Counted from the stretch's first letter, positions 28,301 to 41,883 are shown. The stretch is 64,000 nt of DNA from Cafeteria roenbergensis (GCA_008330645.1 VLTN01000030.1:124001-188000); one strand, 5' to 3'. Notes: generated by a model from the sequence alone, not told the origin. Made by a program: numbers and translations.

Positions 28301-31300
28301 GCGCGGCGGCGTGGGCGTTTCCTGCAGAGCCGCTCCCGTTGGACTACGACGAGGCCTCGGCAGAGCCGCACGCCAGCGTTCACGGCTCTCGCGGCCAGCG
28401 GCATAGCAGCGCCGCGTCTGGGATGATGCGTTTCTCCGGCGAGGAGGGTGGTGCAACGGCTCCGGGCGGGGCGGGTCACGGTCTCATAGAGGCCGAGACG
28501 GGGGATCTCCCGTCAGAGCAGTCGCCGCAGCGCGATTCTGGCCTCGGGTGGTCGGCAGAGCCGCAAGCAGCGGTGGTCGGTCGCACCCATCGGGCCCTTC
28601 ACGCCGGGGTCACCTCTGAGTCGGCGTGGCATCAGCGTCACGACCAGCACGGCCGAGCCGCACGGGCACGCGGTCCCGATCGGACAATCGATCCGCCGAT
28701 GACAGCGCCGTTCCCCGCCGCGACGATTGATGATTCCGATGAGGGGGCCTCGGCAGCGGCGCCGCCGTGGTCGCGCTCCGTGTCTCCCCCTGCCCCGCCG
28801 CGTGCCGGGCGGGGCCAAGGCGTCCGTCGGTCGTCTCGTGCGGGGCGCGGGGCCGAGACGCCGCAGGATTCAGATCCTCGCACCGGAGCCGCGCTGCCGG
28901 GCTCCGGACCGCGATCGCAGTCCCCGTCGCCGTCACCATCGCCGCCACCTTCGCCGCCGCCGCAGCATTTTCAGCAGTATCTGCACCAACAGCAGCCGTC
29001 CGCGTCTGCGGTATCCGCTGCGGGTCAGAGTTCAGCGCAGCGTTTCCCATCGGCCTATGCCGAGGATGGAGCGTCACGGGACGATTCGCCGCCGCTAGAG
29101 AGCCCCTCGCCTGGCCCCGTCGCCGGGGGGACGCAAGCTAGCCCGCATGGCGCCGATTCCAGCGTCGCGGACTCGTTCTCGATGGGCCGGGTCAGCGGAG
29201 CTGCGCCCACCGCAACGGGCAGGGGCAGGTCCCCTGGCGCGGGTGGCTCCGTCCCTGACGCCGCCGCCGCCGCCAGCGAGGGCGATGCGCCGTCGCGGTC
29301 GCCAAGACGAGGGGCGCAGGCAGGCAGGGCTGTCGCCGCCGACCAGGCGCGGCCGCGGCAGCGACGGGTCTCTGGTTCCAACGGCGGCGGCTCCACCGCC
29401 TCTGGCGCGAGGCCGATGGCTAGCACCGCTTCGTCCGGTCAGGGGCGGCGTCGCGGAGCTGGCGGGAGCCCAGGCGGTCGGTCGCGTCTGCCCAGGCCAA
29501 CATCGGCCTGCGTGGCGACGTCGCCGCAGCGAGATGCCGTTGCGTCGCCTCGACAGTCTCGGAGTCGCGGTGTCGCGCGCAGAGGCAACCCTGACAAGCG
29601 ACGCCAGGACACAAGTCGGAGCAAGCGCCCGTCGGCAGAGCATGCGCACTGTCGTCGCATGGCGCAGGGCGGTGGCTCGGGCGGGGCGCGACGCAACGCC
29701 TCCCCCTCTGATGCCGCAGCAGGGGACGGCGCCGAGGATGCGACGGCAAAGCGAGTGCTCATCGCCCGAAGAGCAGCAGCAGCAAGGGCGGCCTCGAGGC
29801 TGCGGGCAGATCGGCTGCGCGCGGAGTCGAGTGCGGAGTCAGACAGGCAGCGCCGTGAGAAGGTGCGGGCCTTCGAGCTTGAGGTCCAGCGAGAGGCTCT
29901 CAGAGGCGCAGAGCAACGCCGACGGCAGAGTCACGCTGGGACGCGATCCCGTGGCAGGGCTAGTTCGAGGTCGCGGGTCCGAGTGACGGAGACGCAGCCG
30001 CGGGCCGGCGAACGGAGCGCTGGCGGCTCAAGGGGCACAGGCGGTGGCAAGAGGGCTCAGTCGGGGCCAAAGAGTGCACGTGGAGCAGCGATCAAGCGCG
30101 CACCAGCACACCAAGGCGCAGGGGCAGTGCCGGCCTCGGCAGGCGCGAGCCAGCTTCGGCTTTCCGACTTGGGGCAGAGCCAGGCAGGCACCGACAGTGA
30201 CTACTGTGGCGATCAAAGCGCGGAAGCTGTCGTGCAGCGCAGGAGCGCTGTGCGGGGCTTTGTTTCCGGAGCAAGAGAGTCTGTGCACCATGCGGCGGCC
30301 GCAGCAGAGCGAAGCGCTGAGGGTGTGCCGCAGTCCAGCGCAGCCAGGTGGGAAGGCGCTCGAAGGTCGCGGTCGGCAGCAGGAGGCAGCTTGAGGCCGT
30401 CGGCGGCTGTCAGCGGGCCCAGCGAAGCCCGGAGGCTTGCGGCACGCAGGGCAGCGCAGCGCGGCAGGCAGGTGGCGGACGCTGAGGCAGCTGCGCGGGC
30501 AGCGGCGGAGGCCAAGCGGGCGGCAACGTTTCGGAAGCGCGACGAAAGGCTGCAAGCTTTTCTCGCCAGCAAGCGCGCTGCCGAGACTGCTCGGACCAGG
30601 GCTTCGTCCACTGGACAGCCGGGAGGTCCTCCGGACATGGCAGGCACTGGCGGCCTGCCCGAGCCGGTCGCCACCGGCGGCCCAGTGCTTGCCAGGAGGC
30701 GCGCACGCGCACGGGCACCGGCTGCAGGCTCGCGACCCTCGCCCTCCCCTTCGGTGGAAACTCGCATTGTCCCAAGCTGGCATGAGGCAATGCCAGACAG
30801 TAGCCACAGAGACCGTGCAAATCCAAAAAGTCCGCCAGTGGTCAGTGACGCGCGCGTGACGGATTCAACTCGGGGACGTGGCCTCGCCGAGGCGGGTGAT
30901 GTCGCTCCGGCCTCTGCGAGTTCGCGCCAACTGGCGCCTGGCACCGAGCGAGCGCCACCGGCCGGGCCTGGAGCCAGCCACTCGCGTGTGGGCGATGGGG
31001 CGGCGATCGTTCCCGGGGATTCCCGGAGGGAGCTGCAAAGCACTGCTTCCGGTGAACCTGCCGGAGCAGCGCTGGATGACTCGTCTTTTGCGCAAGCAGA
31101 GGCGCTGGCTGCGCGTGGCGAGCAGCTGCGGTCCCAGCGAGTCCAGGTTAGCGATGCAGGAGCCAGCGAGTGTCGCGAGCCGACGAAGCCGAGACAGTCC
31201 ACGCAAGCACCGCGTGTCGCGTCCGACTGGAGCAGCCCGGATTCCGCTGCGAAACGCTTGACGCGGTCAGGTGCCCAGCCATCGCAAGCCGGTCAGAGGC

Positions 31301-31992
31301 CAAGTCTCGAGGGCTCTCCAGGGCCTGCTAGTGGGGGCTCCTCGGCGTGTGGAGAGCCCGCCCTTGAGGCCAGCGGGGACGGCGTCGCCGTTGTGCGCGC
31401 GATGCCGGCCTTTCGCACGCTGCCGTCGCCTCCGGGAAAGTCCGGCTCGCCGCTGCTCGCGGGGCGGCGGCAGCAAGCCGCTGGACAGGCTCGCGGCAGC
31501 TCGCACGGCCAGGCGGGGCGGGAGGCCGCGCCTGCAGATGGCAGCGGTTGGCAGCCGTTGCAAGTCGATGGCACGCTGATCGCGAAGCCAGCGCCTCCAG
31601 CTGGCCCGGCAACTGGGCCTCTGGTCACGCCGCCCCGGCGCCCGCACGCCACGCGGGAAGCCTCTGCGAGCGGGGGAGCCGCGCGCGCGGACGGCAAGCG
31701 CTCCTTTTGCGCCGCGGCGGCCGGGCGAGTCGCAGCGGAGTCGCGAGGCTGCGCGCCAGGCGCGGTGAACGACTCGGGCGTGAGCACTCTTGGCGGTGAC
31801 GACTCGCCGACGCGCGGCCGCATGTCCAGGCTGGGGGCGTCAGACTGGGCTGACTCACCCACGGTGGCGGGCCACGGTGGCGCAGGGGACGCGCTCGAGT
31901 CGTTCCTCGACGCTTCGCTGTCGTCGGCTTGCGACGCGGCGCGGGGCGGCTTGGCGACGTCGGGCAGCCAGTTCGACCCGGCGTGCTTCTGA
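25349..31992 (+). CDS. Giant disordered Ala/Ser/Arg/Pro-rich protein (about 2070 aa)
   Basis: Not recognised. The frame is open for about 6 kb to 31992. A probable first exon, 25349-25600, encodes a compact segment (MLEVRREAGTAATVRLASAD and later LILEDEADPAALALIKDPSS) and ends at donor GTGAGC; a phase-0 pyrimidine-rich acceptor CTTCCCTCGATCGCTCAG precedes 26032. This join is tentative. Residues about 320-400 look ordered (TATLPKVALLAHVLGASQVY and FLWPAALQRLLGRLAG). The rest is low complexity, with a His tract (about eight of ten residues near 27299-27320), many SP/RP dipeptides and acidic patches. Two Arg/Ala-rich helical segments near 29750-29930 and 30430-30600 (REKVRAFELEVQREALRG; RKRDERLQAFLASKRAAE) could be coiled coils. 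A cytoskeletal or centrosomal scaffold is possible but unsupported by homology. Confidence 0.6.
25811..25890. repeat. 22-bp minisatellite in proposed intron
   Basis: Four copies starting at 25811, 25833, 25855 and 25877 of a 22-bp unit GAGCAGCGCTGTCGCGGGGTGC, the last one truncated. It lies inside the proposed intron 25601-26031, like the two arrays inside ATM1 introns. Confidence 0.93.
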
Positions 31993-32750
31993 CGCGCGCG
32001 CGTTGCTGAGAGCTCACCAATCCACTCTGGCCCCCGCGGTCTCGCGGAGCCCGCAAGCGCAAGTGCCGCCACCCGAGCCGGATTCTGCGCCCCCCACAAG
32101 CGTGGCTGGTCCGAGCACTCGCGGAATCTGCCACACGCGCCGCTGGTCACGCATTGCCGATCGTCGCCGACGTTGCCGCGGGGCTGCAGAGTGGGCGGCC
32201 GTCTCGCGGGAGCACGCCCCGCCCACCACCCTTTGCCGAAGCCGCCAGAGGCGCCGCCCCACGCGCAGGTGAGCAGCACGCGGCCGAGGGGGGCAGCGAG
32301 CGGCCGACCGCCGCGGCGCCCCGGAGGGCGAGCCCGGGGGCGCGCGGCGAACGATTGGCTTGCATGGCGCGATGGCTGATCGCAAATGGCAACCTGTCAA
32401 CGACGGGCGGCCAGCTGCGCTCCGCTCCCCTCGACCATGCGGGCGGGCTGGCCTGCGCCGCCCCCTGGCCGCGGCCCAAGCGCCAGCCTGAGGCGCGGGT
32501 CAGGCCTCACGGGGTCTGGGCGCTCGACAGGAAGCGGGGGAGGCGGGCGGTCGAGAGTGGCGCCCGCCAGTCGCCGCGAGCGGCCAAGAACTGGGGGCGA
32601 AGCGCTCGCGCTTCCGCCGCGAGCGCCGTCACACTCCCTCTTCCCCTTCACCGACCCCCACCCCTTCTCCCGCCCCCGTCGCGCGCGCAGGCGGCTTCCC
32701 CGCCTTGAAGCGCCGTCCAGGCCGCGGCGTTGTCCCTGGATCACTCGGCC
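31993..32750. other. Intergenic spacer between two rightward genes
   Basis: Holds the 3' end of the 2070-aa gene and the promoter of the 2559-aa gene. The last 140 bases contain a strongly pyrimidine-rich stretch (about 32630-32680, CTCCCTCTTCCCCTTCACC and similar), a plausible core-promoter initiator tract. No gene is supported. Confidence 0.45.
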
Positions 32751-34883
32751 ATGGCTGCGGAGGCCACCGACCGTGAGCCCACGCGCCGCGCAGCGTAGTT
32801 TTTCCGATCACGTTTCGCAAGCTGGCAGCAGCAGGCGATGCTTCGGCGACGCCGGCCTCAAGGCCCCGCGCTGGCCGCTCGCGCGGCTTTCGGAGCGACT
32901 TGTCGAGCTCTGGAGCGGCGGGGCGGCTGGGGCGCGGCTGGCTTGCGGGGCGGGCTCTGGGCGCCTGCGGCGCGACGGTGGCTCGGCTTGATGGCTTGCA
33001 CCTTTGAGGTGACAACTCGGTGGCTTTTCCTGCGCACGCTTCCTTCGCAGGCGCGGCCAAGCGCGCGCGCGACGACTGGGCCGCCCCAGGGGCTGTCGCC
33101 AGCGCCCCTCGCGAAGTCGAGTTCCCGTCTGCGGCCGGAGCAGGCCCTCTGGCAGCGAAGCGCCAGCTCGGGGCGGAGCGGGCGGCTTCTCTTGCGGGAG
33201 CCGATACCCGTCCCGGTGCTTCGACCACTTTCGCAGGCCAGCCCTTGGGGGGCGTCCCGCACGCCGGCTGGGACGCGCGCGGCGCGCACGGGCCGCAATT
33301 CGCACAAACACACGCCATGCCCGACGGAGCCGGGGCGCCCGCGCCTCGCGCAGGGGCGCAGCCCGCGCCGGGGCAGCCGCCGCTGCTGGGGCCGGGCGCG
33401 TGGGCGACGTCTCCGCAGGCACAGCCCTCCCGTGCCCAGGCGTTCGCGGGCATGGCTTTGACGCAAATTGACCAGGCGCCACACCCGGAGGGGCACGCAG
33501 CCACCTGGGTGGGCGCTGGATCCAGCCGCATGTCGTATGACGCTGCGCTGCCTCTCGCCGCAGCTTCCGCAGCCATGTCAGCCCCGCGCCACCCCGCTGC
33601 GGACTTGGGAGGCTACTGGGCGCCCGGTGCATACCAGGGGGCGTACGGCGAGGACGTTCCGTTCGCTCAACCGGTATGGACGCCGCAGGGATGGTACATC
33701 CCGAGCGAGTCAGCTGACTATCGCTTCGTCCAGATTGCTGCGCCGGGGTTCGGTCAGCAGCCATCATTTGCGGGCCACGATCCAGCCACAGGCATTCCGA
33801 TCTACTATGTGCACGATATGCAAGGGGGCGCCATGTCCATGTACGCAGGGGGCGCCGGCACTGGCCTTGTTCCTGCAGACCTAGGCTACGGTGGGCAGGC
33901 GCTGCTTTACGATCCCCGCGCGGCGCCTGGCGCGGCTGTGTTCCACCAGCAGGCTGCCTACGGCAACCCCGAGTTCGTGCAGCCCGTGCAGGCCTTGTCC
34001 GCGGCAGCCGCAGCGCAGGCAGCTGCATCAACTTCCATGGCGGCCGCCGCGGCTGCTGTCGCGTCGGATGCGGCGCTCGGCCGCAAATTTTCGCCGGCCC
34101 AGGACGACCGCACCAGCCCAGCAAGCAGCACAGGGCTGGTTGCACCGGGGGCGAGCGCGGGAAGCGTGCGTGGGGCAGGTGCCGGCCACCCTGGCCACTC
34201 CGAGCCCCCCGGGACGGGCGATGCAACGAAGGCGAGTTTTGCGGGCTTGCACCCGCCACGGCTTATGGTTGACAGCTCTGCCGCTGGCGCAGGCCCTGCA
34301 GGCGCTGCGGCAGACGAGGCGAGTGCCGACGGCAGTGACCCCGCCCGAAAGCCGCTGCAGCACGAGGACGGCTTCCACTCCTCTGGAGCACACGCGGCCA
34401 GCGCGACTGCTGGGGCCGCGGCTGCTTCGCGGCCGCAGCAGTCACATCAGGCGCAGCCAGCGTCCCGATCTACCGGCCCGCCCACGTACACCAGGGACAA
34501 GGTGCCGCCTTCGCTCTCCGCAGCTGCTCCCCCTGCTGGAACAACGGTGTCGTCAGCTGTCTCCGCGGCAGCAGCCTCAGCAGCAGCGGCCGAGGCAGCA
34601 GCCCTGCTGCAGGGCCGCATGCAGCACCAGCTGGAGCTCTACCGGCAGCAGCAGCGCATGCACGAGCATATTGAGATGCAGCTTTACCAGGAGCGGCAGC
34701 ACCAGCAGCTGCTCCAGCAGCAGCATCAGCGCCAGCTGGAGCTGTTCCAGCAGCACTCGGAGCAGGCAAGGGCCGCGCTTGCCCAAGAGCACCTCTTGGC
34801 TCGGAGCCACCATCACCACCAGCACGCCCCGCACCACTTTCATCCCGGCATGCAGCACAACCACCACCAGCAGCAGCAGCATT

Positions 34884-34917
<34 letters not shown>

Positions 34918-36957
34918 CGGTGATTCCCAGCACCGCAGCATGACGAGAGTGTCGCAGGCCGGTGCCTCCGACGCCGCCGCGTCGGCCAGTTCGGCCGCGG
35001 CGTGGCAGAGCCAGCTCACTCCCGCTACGCTGCCTGCAACGGCCACGGACAGGCGCAGCGTCATGGAGGGTAGCCCGTTGTCGGCAGGGGCGCCCCCCGA
35101 GGCGGGAGCAGCCACCGCGGTGGGCCGCGGACGCTTTGGCGACCGGACGGCTTCGAGTGGCGCGCACTCGCTCTCGCAGGCCCAGCAGCTGGAGCAGCAC
35201 CAGGCGCAGCAGCACCAGATGCACCAGCACCAGATGCAGCAGCACCAGCTGCAGCAGCAGATGCTGCAACAACGCCAGGGGCAATGGCCCGACGCTGGTT
35301 CCCGTGCGGCCGGAGGAGGCGGCGCGGCAGCCCAAGCCGCATCCGGAGCCAGTCACTTCCCCCGCGCCCCTGCTGGAACCTATGCTGCAGGCACGACCAC
35401 CAGCATGGCGGCGCCTCCCTCTGGCATGACCCCGTCGGCAGCGATGGCAGCCCTCAAGGCAGCTGCGGAAGCGGCTTCCGCGGCCGCCACGTCCTGGCAG
35501 TCGGCCCGACAGGCTGCGCCCCGCCCTCCGACCAAGGCATCCGTCGGAATCGTCATCCCTGGAACCCTCTCAGCAGGGGCCCTGCGGGCCGGGCAGCCAG
35601 TGTCCGCGACAGCGGCAGCCGCCGCGTCCAGCGCGGCAGCTGCCCGCGCTGCCACCCGCCCTGCCAGCGCTGCTGCAACTGCGCTGTCCCGCACTGTGGC
35701 TGCCGCACCTTCTGCAGCGGCCGTCGGCCTCGGACGCCTCCCCATAGGCCCCTACCCGCCCGATGCCAAGCGCCGCTCTGACATGGCACAAGCCGCCGCC
35801 GCGCTGAGGGCCCTGATGGCCACTTCGGCGGGGCAGGCCTCCTCCTCCTCCACCACCTCCTCCTCCACCCCCTCCGAGCGTCAGCAGCATCACAGCCGCC
35901 TCAATCAACAGCATCGGGGAACGGAGCCGGTGCCAACGTCAGCCCCTCAACCGGCAGCGTCGGCTGCTGCGGGCGAACCGATGTCCAGTGGCGCGTCTGG
36001 GCTCGCTCGCCACCGGGTCATTGCGCCATCCATCCACATGGGCCACAGCGGACGCGCATCACACGGCCCAGACTTCGCTGCTGGGCCTTCAGCGGATCCT
36101 TCAGCGTCCGAGGCCGCGCGGTTGCAGCTCCAGCTCCAGCTCCAGCTCCAGCAGCACAACCAGCAGCACCAGCAGCAGCGCCAGCACCAGCAGCGCCAAA
36201 GAGAGTTCGCTATTCGCCACCAGCTGTCTGGCCAGCGCCCCACGCAGGGCGGCGAGCCCGCGCCCCAGCATTCCCCGAGCGACGCCCCGATGGGTTGGGA
36301 CAGAGTCACTTCCATCGCAAGCAGCAGAGCTCCCATTGCAGGCCATGCAGTGACTGGTGCGGAGATGCCGCAACTGCGCAGCGACGGCGTCGCGACGGCT
36401 GCTTCAGCTGCCATGCGCCTGCCGGCTGCACCACCGGGAACGTTTGCCCAGCAGCTTCGAGTCAGCATGCCGCCGTCCTCGCTTCCGCCATGTGAGCTTC
36501 AGACGGCTAGGTCGGCTGCTGCTGTCTCGAGGGTATGCCGGACGGCAAGCGGGGAGCCGTCCCCTGCTAGCCCCCACCCGACTTTGCCCAGCCCCAGCCA
36601 GCGCCGTGCAGAGTGTTCGTGGGCCGCCGCCTCAGCCGTGCCACTGGCAGTCCCGCCTCGTTGCCTGCCTGAAGCCCCCGAGTTGTTGTCGTGACCAGCA
36701 TACGATCGACCGGCGAGTGTTTTCGCCTGCTCCTCCTGCCCCCCCCCCGACCCCATTCCTGCCCCCCCCCCGACCCCATTCCTGCCCCCTCCCCCTCTCC
36801 CCCTGCCCTCCCCCCCGGCGCAGCTGCACGGGGCCGAGCCGCCGGCCCTTCATCGGCCGGGCCCGCTGCCGGGGCCGCCTCTGGCCCCGCCAGCCGGTCC
36901 TCGTCCCCGGAAGGACACCAGTCGCCTTGCACCCTCTCCTCGCTCGTCCAGAACCAG

Positions 36958-36990
<33 letters not shown>

Positions 36991-39900
36991 GGCGGCACGC
37001 CGGGCTCCGTTGCGGCCATCGTGGTCCCCCCTGTGCCCCGCACCCGCGCCGACCCGGTCGCGGAGGCCGCCGCTGTGAGGGCCGCCCTCAGCTCCAGGCC
37101 GACCCCTGCGGCGCCATCTCTGCCTCTCCCGGTCCAGTGGTCCGCTCCAGCGCAAGCTGAGCCCACAGGTTCAACCTCAGCTGCAGCCCAGCCTGCCGCC
37201 CGCTCCACGTTCAGCCTCACAGCGCCGCTGGCAGCATTCTCACACGAAACCGTGCTGCGCCGAGACAGGTCTTCCGGCGGATGGCGCTTTCTCGTGTACC
37301 AGCGGGGCCGCGGCATGTCCGTTAACAGGCAGGACACAGGCTACCGTGACGCCTTTTTGGCTCTGTCGGAGGACGCGGTGAAGCGCATGGCCGCCCTGAT
37401 CCGGCGCAGCCCCAGGCTGGAGGCCGCGTCCGTGTGGGCGTTCAAGCGAGCCTTCCGCACGGAGCGGCCAGGCCCGGAGGCGCCGGACGAGGCGGCTGCC
37501 CGCGCCGCCGACGCCGCCGCTCGGGCCATGCTGGGCCAGGCGGCGACGGGCTCCAACTCTGCAGCTCTTGCGCACACGGGAGGGGAGTGGGGCGGCTCCC
37601 GCAGCCTCGCCGGGGCGGCGGCCGCTCACGCTCTGGTCCTGCCTGCCTCCGGCCGCAGCGGCTGCGGCGCCGCCTTTGACGACTTGCAGCTCATCAGGGG
37701 AGCCCTCCTGCTCGGCGACCGGGCGGACATCGGAGGCCGGCCCCTCCTTCAGATCGGATTGGTTCAAGTCACGCAGTTTGCTGACGCGGTTTCCCCCGAA
37801 ACCATCGCAGCCTCGTCAGCGGCCGCGGCGGCGGCCGCCGCGTCTGCCGCTGGAGCAGCTGCGGCTGACTTGGCAGCACCAGCGCTCGAAGCGCCCGCAG
37901 CAACAGCAACATCAGCAGCAGCAGCGATCGACGGACCCCCAAGCCTGGCGCCGCCCGACCGCCCAGCAACTGCGGCTGCGTCCATCGCTGCTACAGGCTA
38001 CTCGTCATACGCGACAACGCCTTTCCGCGCCGGAGCCGCGTGGGGCGGCATCGCAGACCTGCAGCGGGCTCAGGCCGTGGCGGGCTCGCCCTGCTGCGCC
38101 GCCGGCTCGGCTGCCCACACGCCCGGCCTGTCGCCGGCGCGCATTGCCGCCAGTCGCGGCGGTTCAGCCGAACTGCGCGGGCCTGCAGGGGAATCAGCTG
38201 ATCAGTCAGCTCATCTCTCGGCTTGCCATGCCAGCGCTGAGTCCGTCGACGAGCCACCGGCGTTGGGCCACGGCCGCGTCTTGGGGCCTCCGACAAGCCT
38301 GATATCCCCGCAGGAGGCAGGCATCGCCGCGGGGCTATCTCCGCACCTGATCGCCCTCGCAACCCGTGACCTAACCGCTGCGTCGCTCGCCTCCGACTCC
38401 CCAGCCCTCTCCGACGCACACGGGAAGCGCGAAGTCGACGCCTCAGCGGCCTATCTCGCCGCTGCCGAGGAGCAAGACGAAGCCGTGGCGAGACTCCGCG
38501 ACGCCACCAGCCCGGCCCCCCGCCGCATCGCCCCAGCGCTGGACGGGAAGGGCAGCGGCCGCTGCGCCTTCCCCATCGTGCACCTGCGTCTAGGCGAGGC
38601 GCGCTGGCTGGACGCCGACGACGAGGCAGGGGTGGTGGTTGCTCACGAAAGGTCCAGGGCAGGGTCGCCTGAGCAGTCGCCCAGAAGCAGCCACACGCGG
38701 GCTGCCGCTGCCGCCGCTACTGCCACTGCTGCCTCCGCAACCTCTGGTGGTGCCGCTGCCAGCGCCGCTGCCATTGCAAATGATGCCGGAACAGGCGATG
38801 CTGCAGCTTCTGCGGCCGGTGAGGACGACGCTGCGGCGGCGCCGCCCTCAGTCGCAGCGGCCCGCTCCCCCCCGTCCAGCTCCGCCGACGACACTGGCGC
38901 CTCCCCCGGCCGTGCCGGGGGCCCCTCCAGGAAGCGGGCTCGCGCGTCCGAGACCGATGCGGACCGCGTCGACGCCGCGGCGAACAGCAGTGACACCACG
39001 ACGGACGCTGTCGCTGCCGCATCCGCCGGTGCTGCTGCTGCCTCCGCCGCTTCGGCCTCTGTGGCCGCGCCCGGCGGCGGCGCCGCAAAGCGAATGAAGC
39101 TCGAACCAGCCCTCGGAGAGCCAGCAGACGACGATGCCACGGACGACGAGTCGGACGACGACGCCGCTGCCGATGCCCTCGCTGCTGATGCCGCCGCCAG
39201 CGCTGCACCCAGCGCCGCGGTTTCGCGCGCCGACGGGGCGGTGATGGACTCGAGCCCCACGCGCCGCTTCGAGCGCTCCGTGGGCCGTGTGGCGATCATC
39301 CCGCTGACCATGTCCGCCCTGAACCGCTCGGGCCAGCCGAAGCACGACTCCGCTCGCAGCCTGCTGGCGCTGGCGGCGGTCATGTGCCTGGCCGACGACG
39401 ACCTGGCCGTCGACTGCGGCTGCGCTGCAGGGGAGTGCAACTGCGGCTGCGGCAGAGCGGATGCCGGGGCGGAAGCCACTGCGGGCGCCGGACCCGGCGT
39501 CGGAACGGCCGCTGCGGCCGCTGGCACTGGCGCTGGCGCTGGTGCTGGCTCCAGCTGCTGCTCCAGCTCCAGCTCCAGCTCCAGTGCCGCCGCCGCCGCC
39601 ACGTCGGCTGCCGCTGCCGCTGCCGCCGAAGATCCAACAAGGGCGTCAGGCTCGTCCAAGGGCTGCAGCTGCCGGTGCGGCGGCACCACCCTCGGCGGCG
39701 GCAGAGCCCTCGGCCGCTACGGCCGCAAGCACAAGGACGACGCCAAGCGCTGCCCCTGCGGCTGCGGCTGCAGCATCAGCGTGTGCAACTGCAAGTGCGA
39801 CTGTGGGGCGGGATCTTCCAACCAGGCGTCAACGGCGACAAAAGCGGAAGGCGCCTCGCAGGCAGCCGGCTCGGAGGGCGGCGTGGCAGCCTCTTGCTGC

Positions 39901-41040
39901 GCGGGCGAAACCGCAACAGGCGGGTCGTCGGCCGGCCACCGCAAGGCGCCTTGCAGCAGCAGCGCGGCGCCAGCGGCCCGGGCGATTGTTTTGCCGAAGC
40001 TGGAGACCGGAACCGAAGCTGGATCGCCCGCCAAGCCGGCTCAGCGCCGCCCCACTGCGGAGCCAGCCACAGCGTCACCGGGGTCGTCGTCGTCGTCATC
40101 AGCAGCAGCGGCTGCAGAGGCCGCGGATGCTGCCAGAGGCTCGACTGACGCTGCGGCTGGTACCGGCGGCGGTGGCCCGGCAGACCGAACGGCGGCTGCC
40201 GCAAGCAAGTCTGCCGACGGCTCTGCCGCAACCACAACCTCGACGTCCAACGGAAGCACCCCTGCCAGCGCCTCCAACGGCTCCGAAGCCACCTCCCCCT
40301 TCCAACTCCGCGACGGCTCTGCCGACATCACTGCGGCCACGGCAGCCATCTCCGCCTACCGCGGCAGAGCCGCCCAGCCCCGCCCCGTGCCGCCGACAGC
40401 TGCTGCAGCGGCCGCATCTGCTGCGCCTTCGACGAAGAGCTCAGTCGGCCGTGCGGCGGAAGGATCGTGCTCCTCCGTGGCAGAGCCAGCGCTCCCCGAA
40501 GGCCACATGGCCCCGGTGCCGGCCTTCCGCCGTCTGCCCGTCCCCTGCGGAGTGAGGGTGGTGTCCGTTACTGCGCCCCCGTTCTGCATGGCCAGCTGCG
40601 CTCACGAGGAGGAGGCCAGGTGGGTGCCCGCCTTCAAGAACAAGAAGCTGGGCAGGATTCCGGAGTCTGCGCGCCCTCCAAAGGCCGAACTTGAAAACCG
40701 CGAAACCGCGGCTGATGCGGCGAGGCGTTTCGCCGATGACGTCGCCGCGACACTTCTCCCATCGGAAGTGCAGCCCGCCCTGCGGGCGTTTGCCCGGCGC
40801 GGCTTCATCTCCAGAGTCCGGGCGGTTCTGCTGAGCCGCAGGCAGTCGGCCGTCGCGGTTTCGCGTCCTTCCCGCGCCGCGGCCGAAGCTGGGGCGGCGG
40901 TGGCGGCAGCAGCCGCAGCAGCAGCAGCCGGCGACGACGATGACGACGACGACAACGTGGACGCCACCCCCACTTCTCGGACAACGCGCGCTGGTCAGGC
41001 GTCGCGCCGCACATCGGCATCGTCCAGGCGTCACCGGTGA
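32751..41040 (+). CDS. 2559-aa Gln/Ala-rich protein with Cys clusters
   Basis: Not recognised. Three exons: 32751-32772 (MAAEATD), 33051-36491, 36824-41040. Introns 32773-33050 and 36492-36823 both start GTGAGC, end CAG after pyrimidine tracts and agree in phase (1 and 1), so what looks like two adjacent frames is one gene. An early basic KRARDDW resembles a nuclear signal. Residues about 520-740 are Gln/His-rich (CAG tracts at about 34616-34920 and 35180-35290), typical of transcriptional co-regulators. Residues about 1285-1375 look folded (GGWRFLVYQRGRGMSVNRQD and AFLALSEDAVKRMAALIRRS). Two Cys clusters lie near 2019-2035 and 2100-2150. Another ordered block near 2360-2490 has PVPCGVRVVSVTAPPFCMAS and VQPALRAFARRGFISRVRAV. 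A nuclear regulator is the most economical inference. Confidence 0.75.
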
Positions 41041-41883
41041 GTCTCGAGGGGGTCAGAAGCCGGTCGTGAAGCCTGCCTCGAAGCCGCCGGCGAGCCCCTC
41101 CCGCTCCCTCGGCCCCGGTGCCGCCGCCACGTCATCCGGCCGCCCCCGCCGGCCTCTTCACATTCGCCTTGACGTCATCTGATGCCTGCTTTTCAACTCT
41201 GAACGGTCATGTGCAATATCTTCGACTGCTTCAAACAGTGTGTTCCGGGGCTCGCCGCCCCGCTATCCGTTCGTCATCGCCACCGGGTGCGTTCTACGCA
41301 CCCCTCGATTCGGCGCCATTCGCCCCCCCCCCCCCCCCCCCCGCGAAGCAACACCGGCGAAAGGCGTTGGGTCGTTCTCGTTGCCAGGCGCGGCTTGTTC
41401 CAGGCGTTGCAGCCGGCGGCTCTGTCGCCGGCAGCGAGCCGGATGCCGTCAGCCATTGCACCCTTCCTCATGCCCGACGCGCGTAGACTGCTGGCTCCAT
41501 CGGTAGCGACCACCTCCTCCACCGCAACAGCCGGAATTGCCGATTCGACTGTGCGTGGTCGTGCAAAGAGAATGTGAGGCGGCGGCAATGACCCAGCGCC
41601 AAGTGTTTTGCCAGGCTGCGCGTGTGAGGTTTTGCTTGCCACAAATGTTGCTTGGGCACGAACGCTGCCTGGGGCGGCCGACACGCCCAGCTGATCTGAT
41701 TGCCTGGCGACATGCAAGACGCATTCTCGCAACCACACTTGCGCTCGAAGGCTTGGGTGCCAGGACGAACCTCGGCTCTGCCGCGCCTCGGCTCTGCCGA
41801 TCACTTTCAACTGGCTCTTGGGAAACTGGGCAGAGGGCGACACGCGGGTTGTCAGTGACGTCGGGGTGGCGGAGAGACGGCGT
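41041..41883. other. Convergent intergenic spacer with poly-C tract
   Basis: Between the stops of the 2559-aa gene and CHK2. It has an uninterrupted run of 20 cytosines at 41323-41342 and two GGCTCTGCC copies 16 bases apart near 41775-41800. No gene is supported. Confidence 0.5.

Noticed and set aside
36691-36823. Separate gene start after the 33-36.7 kb frame
   Set aside because: The first 130 bases are a C-rich intron end; a GTGAGC donor at 36492 and the CAG at 36821 join the two frames in phase, so they are exons of one gene.
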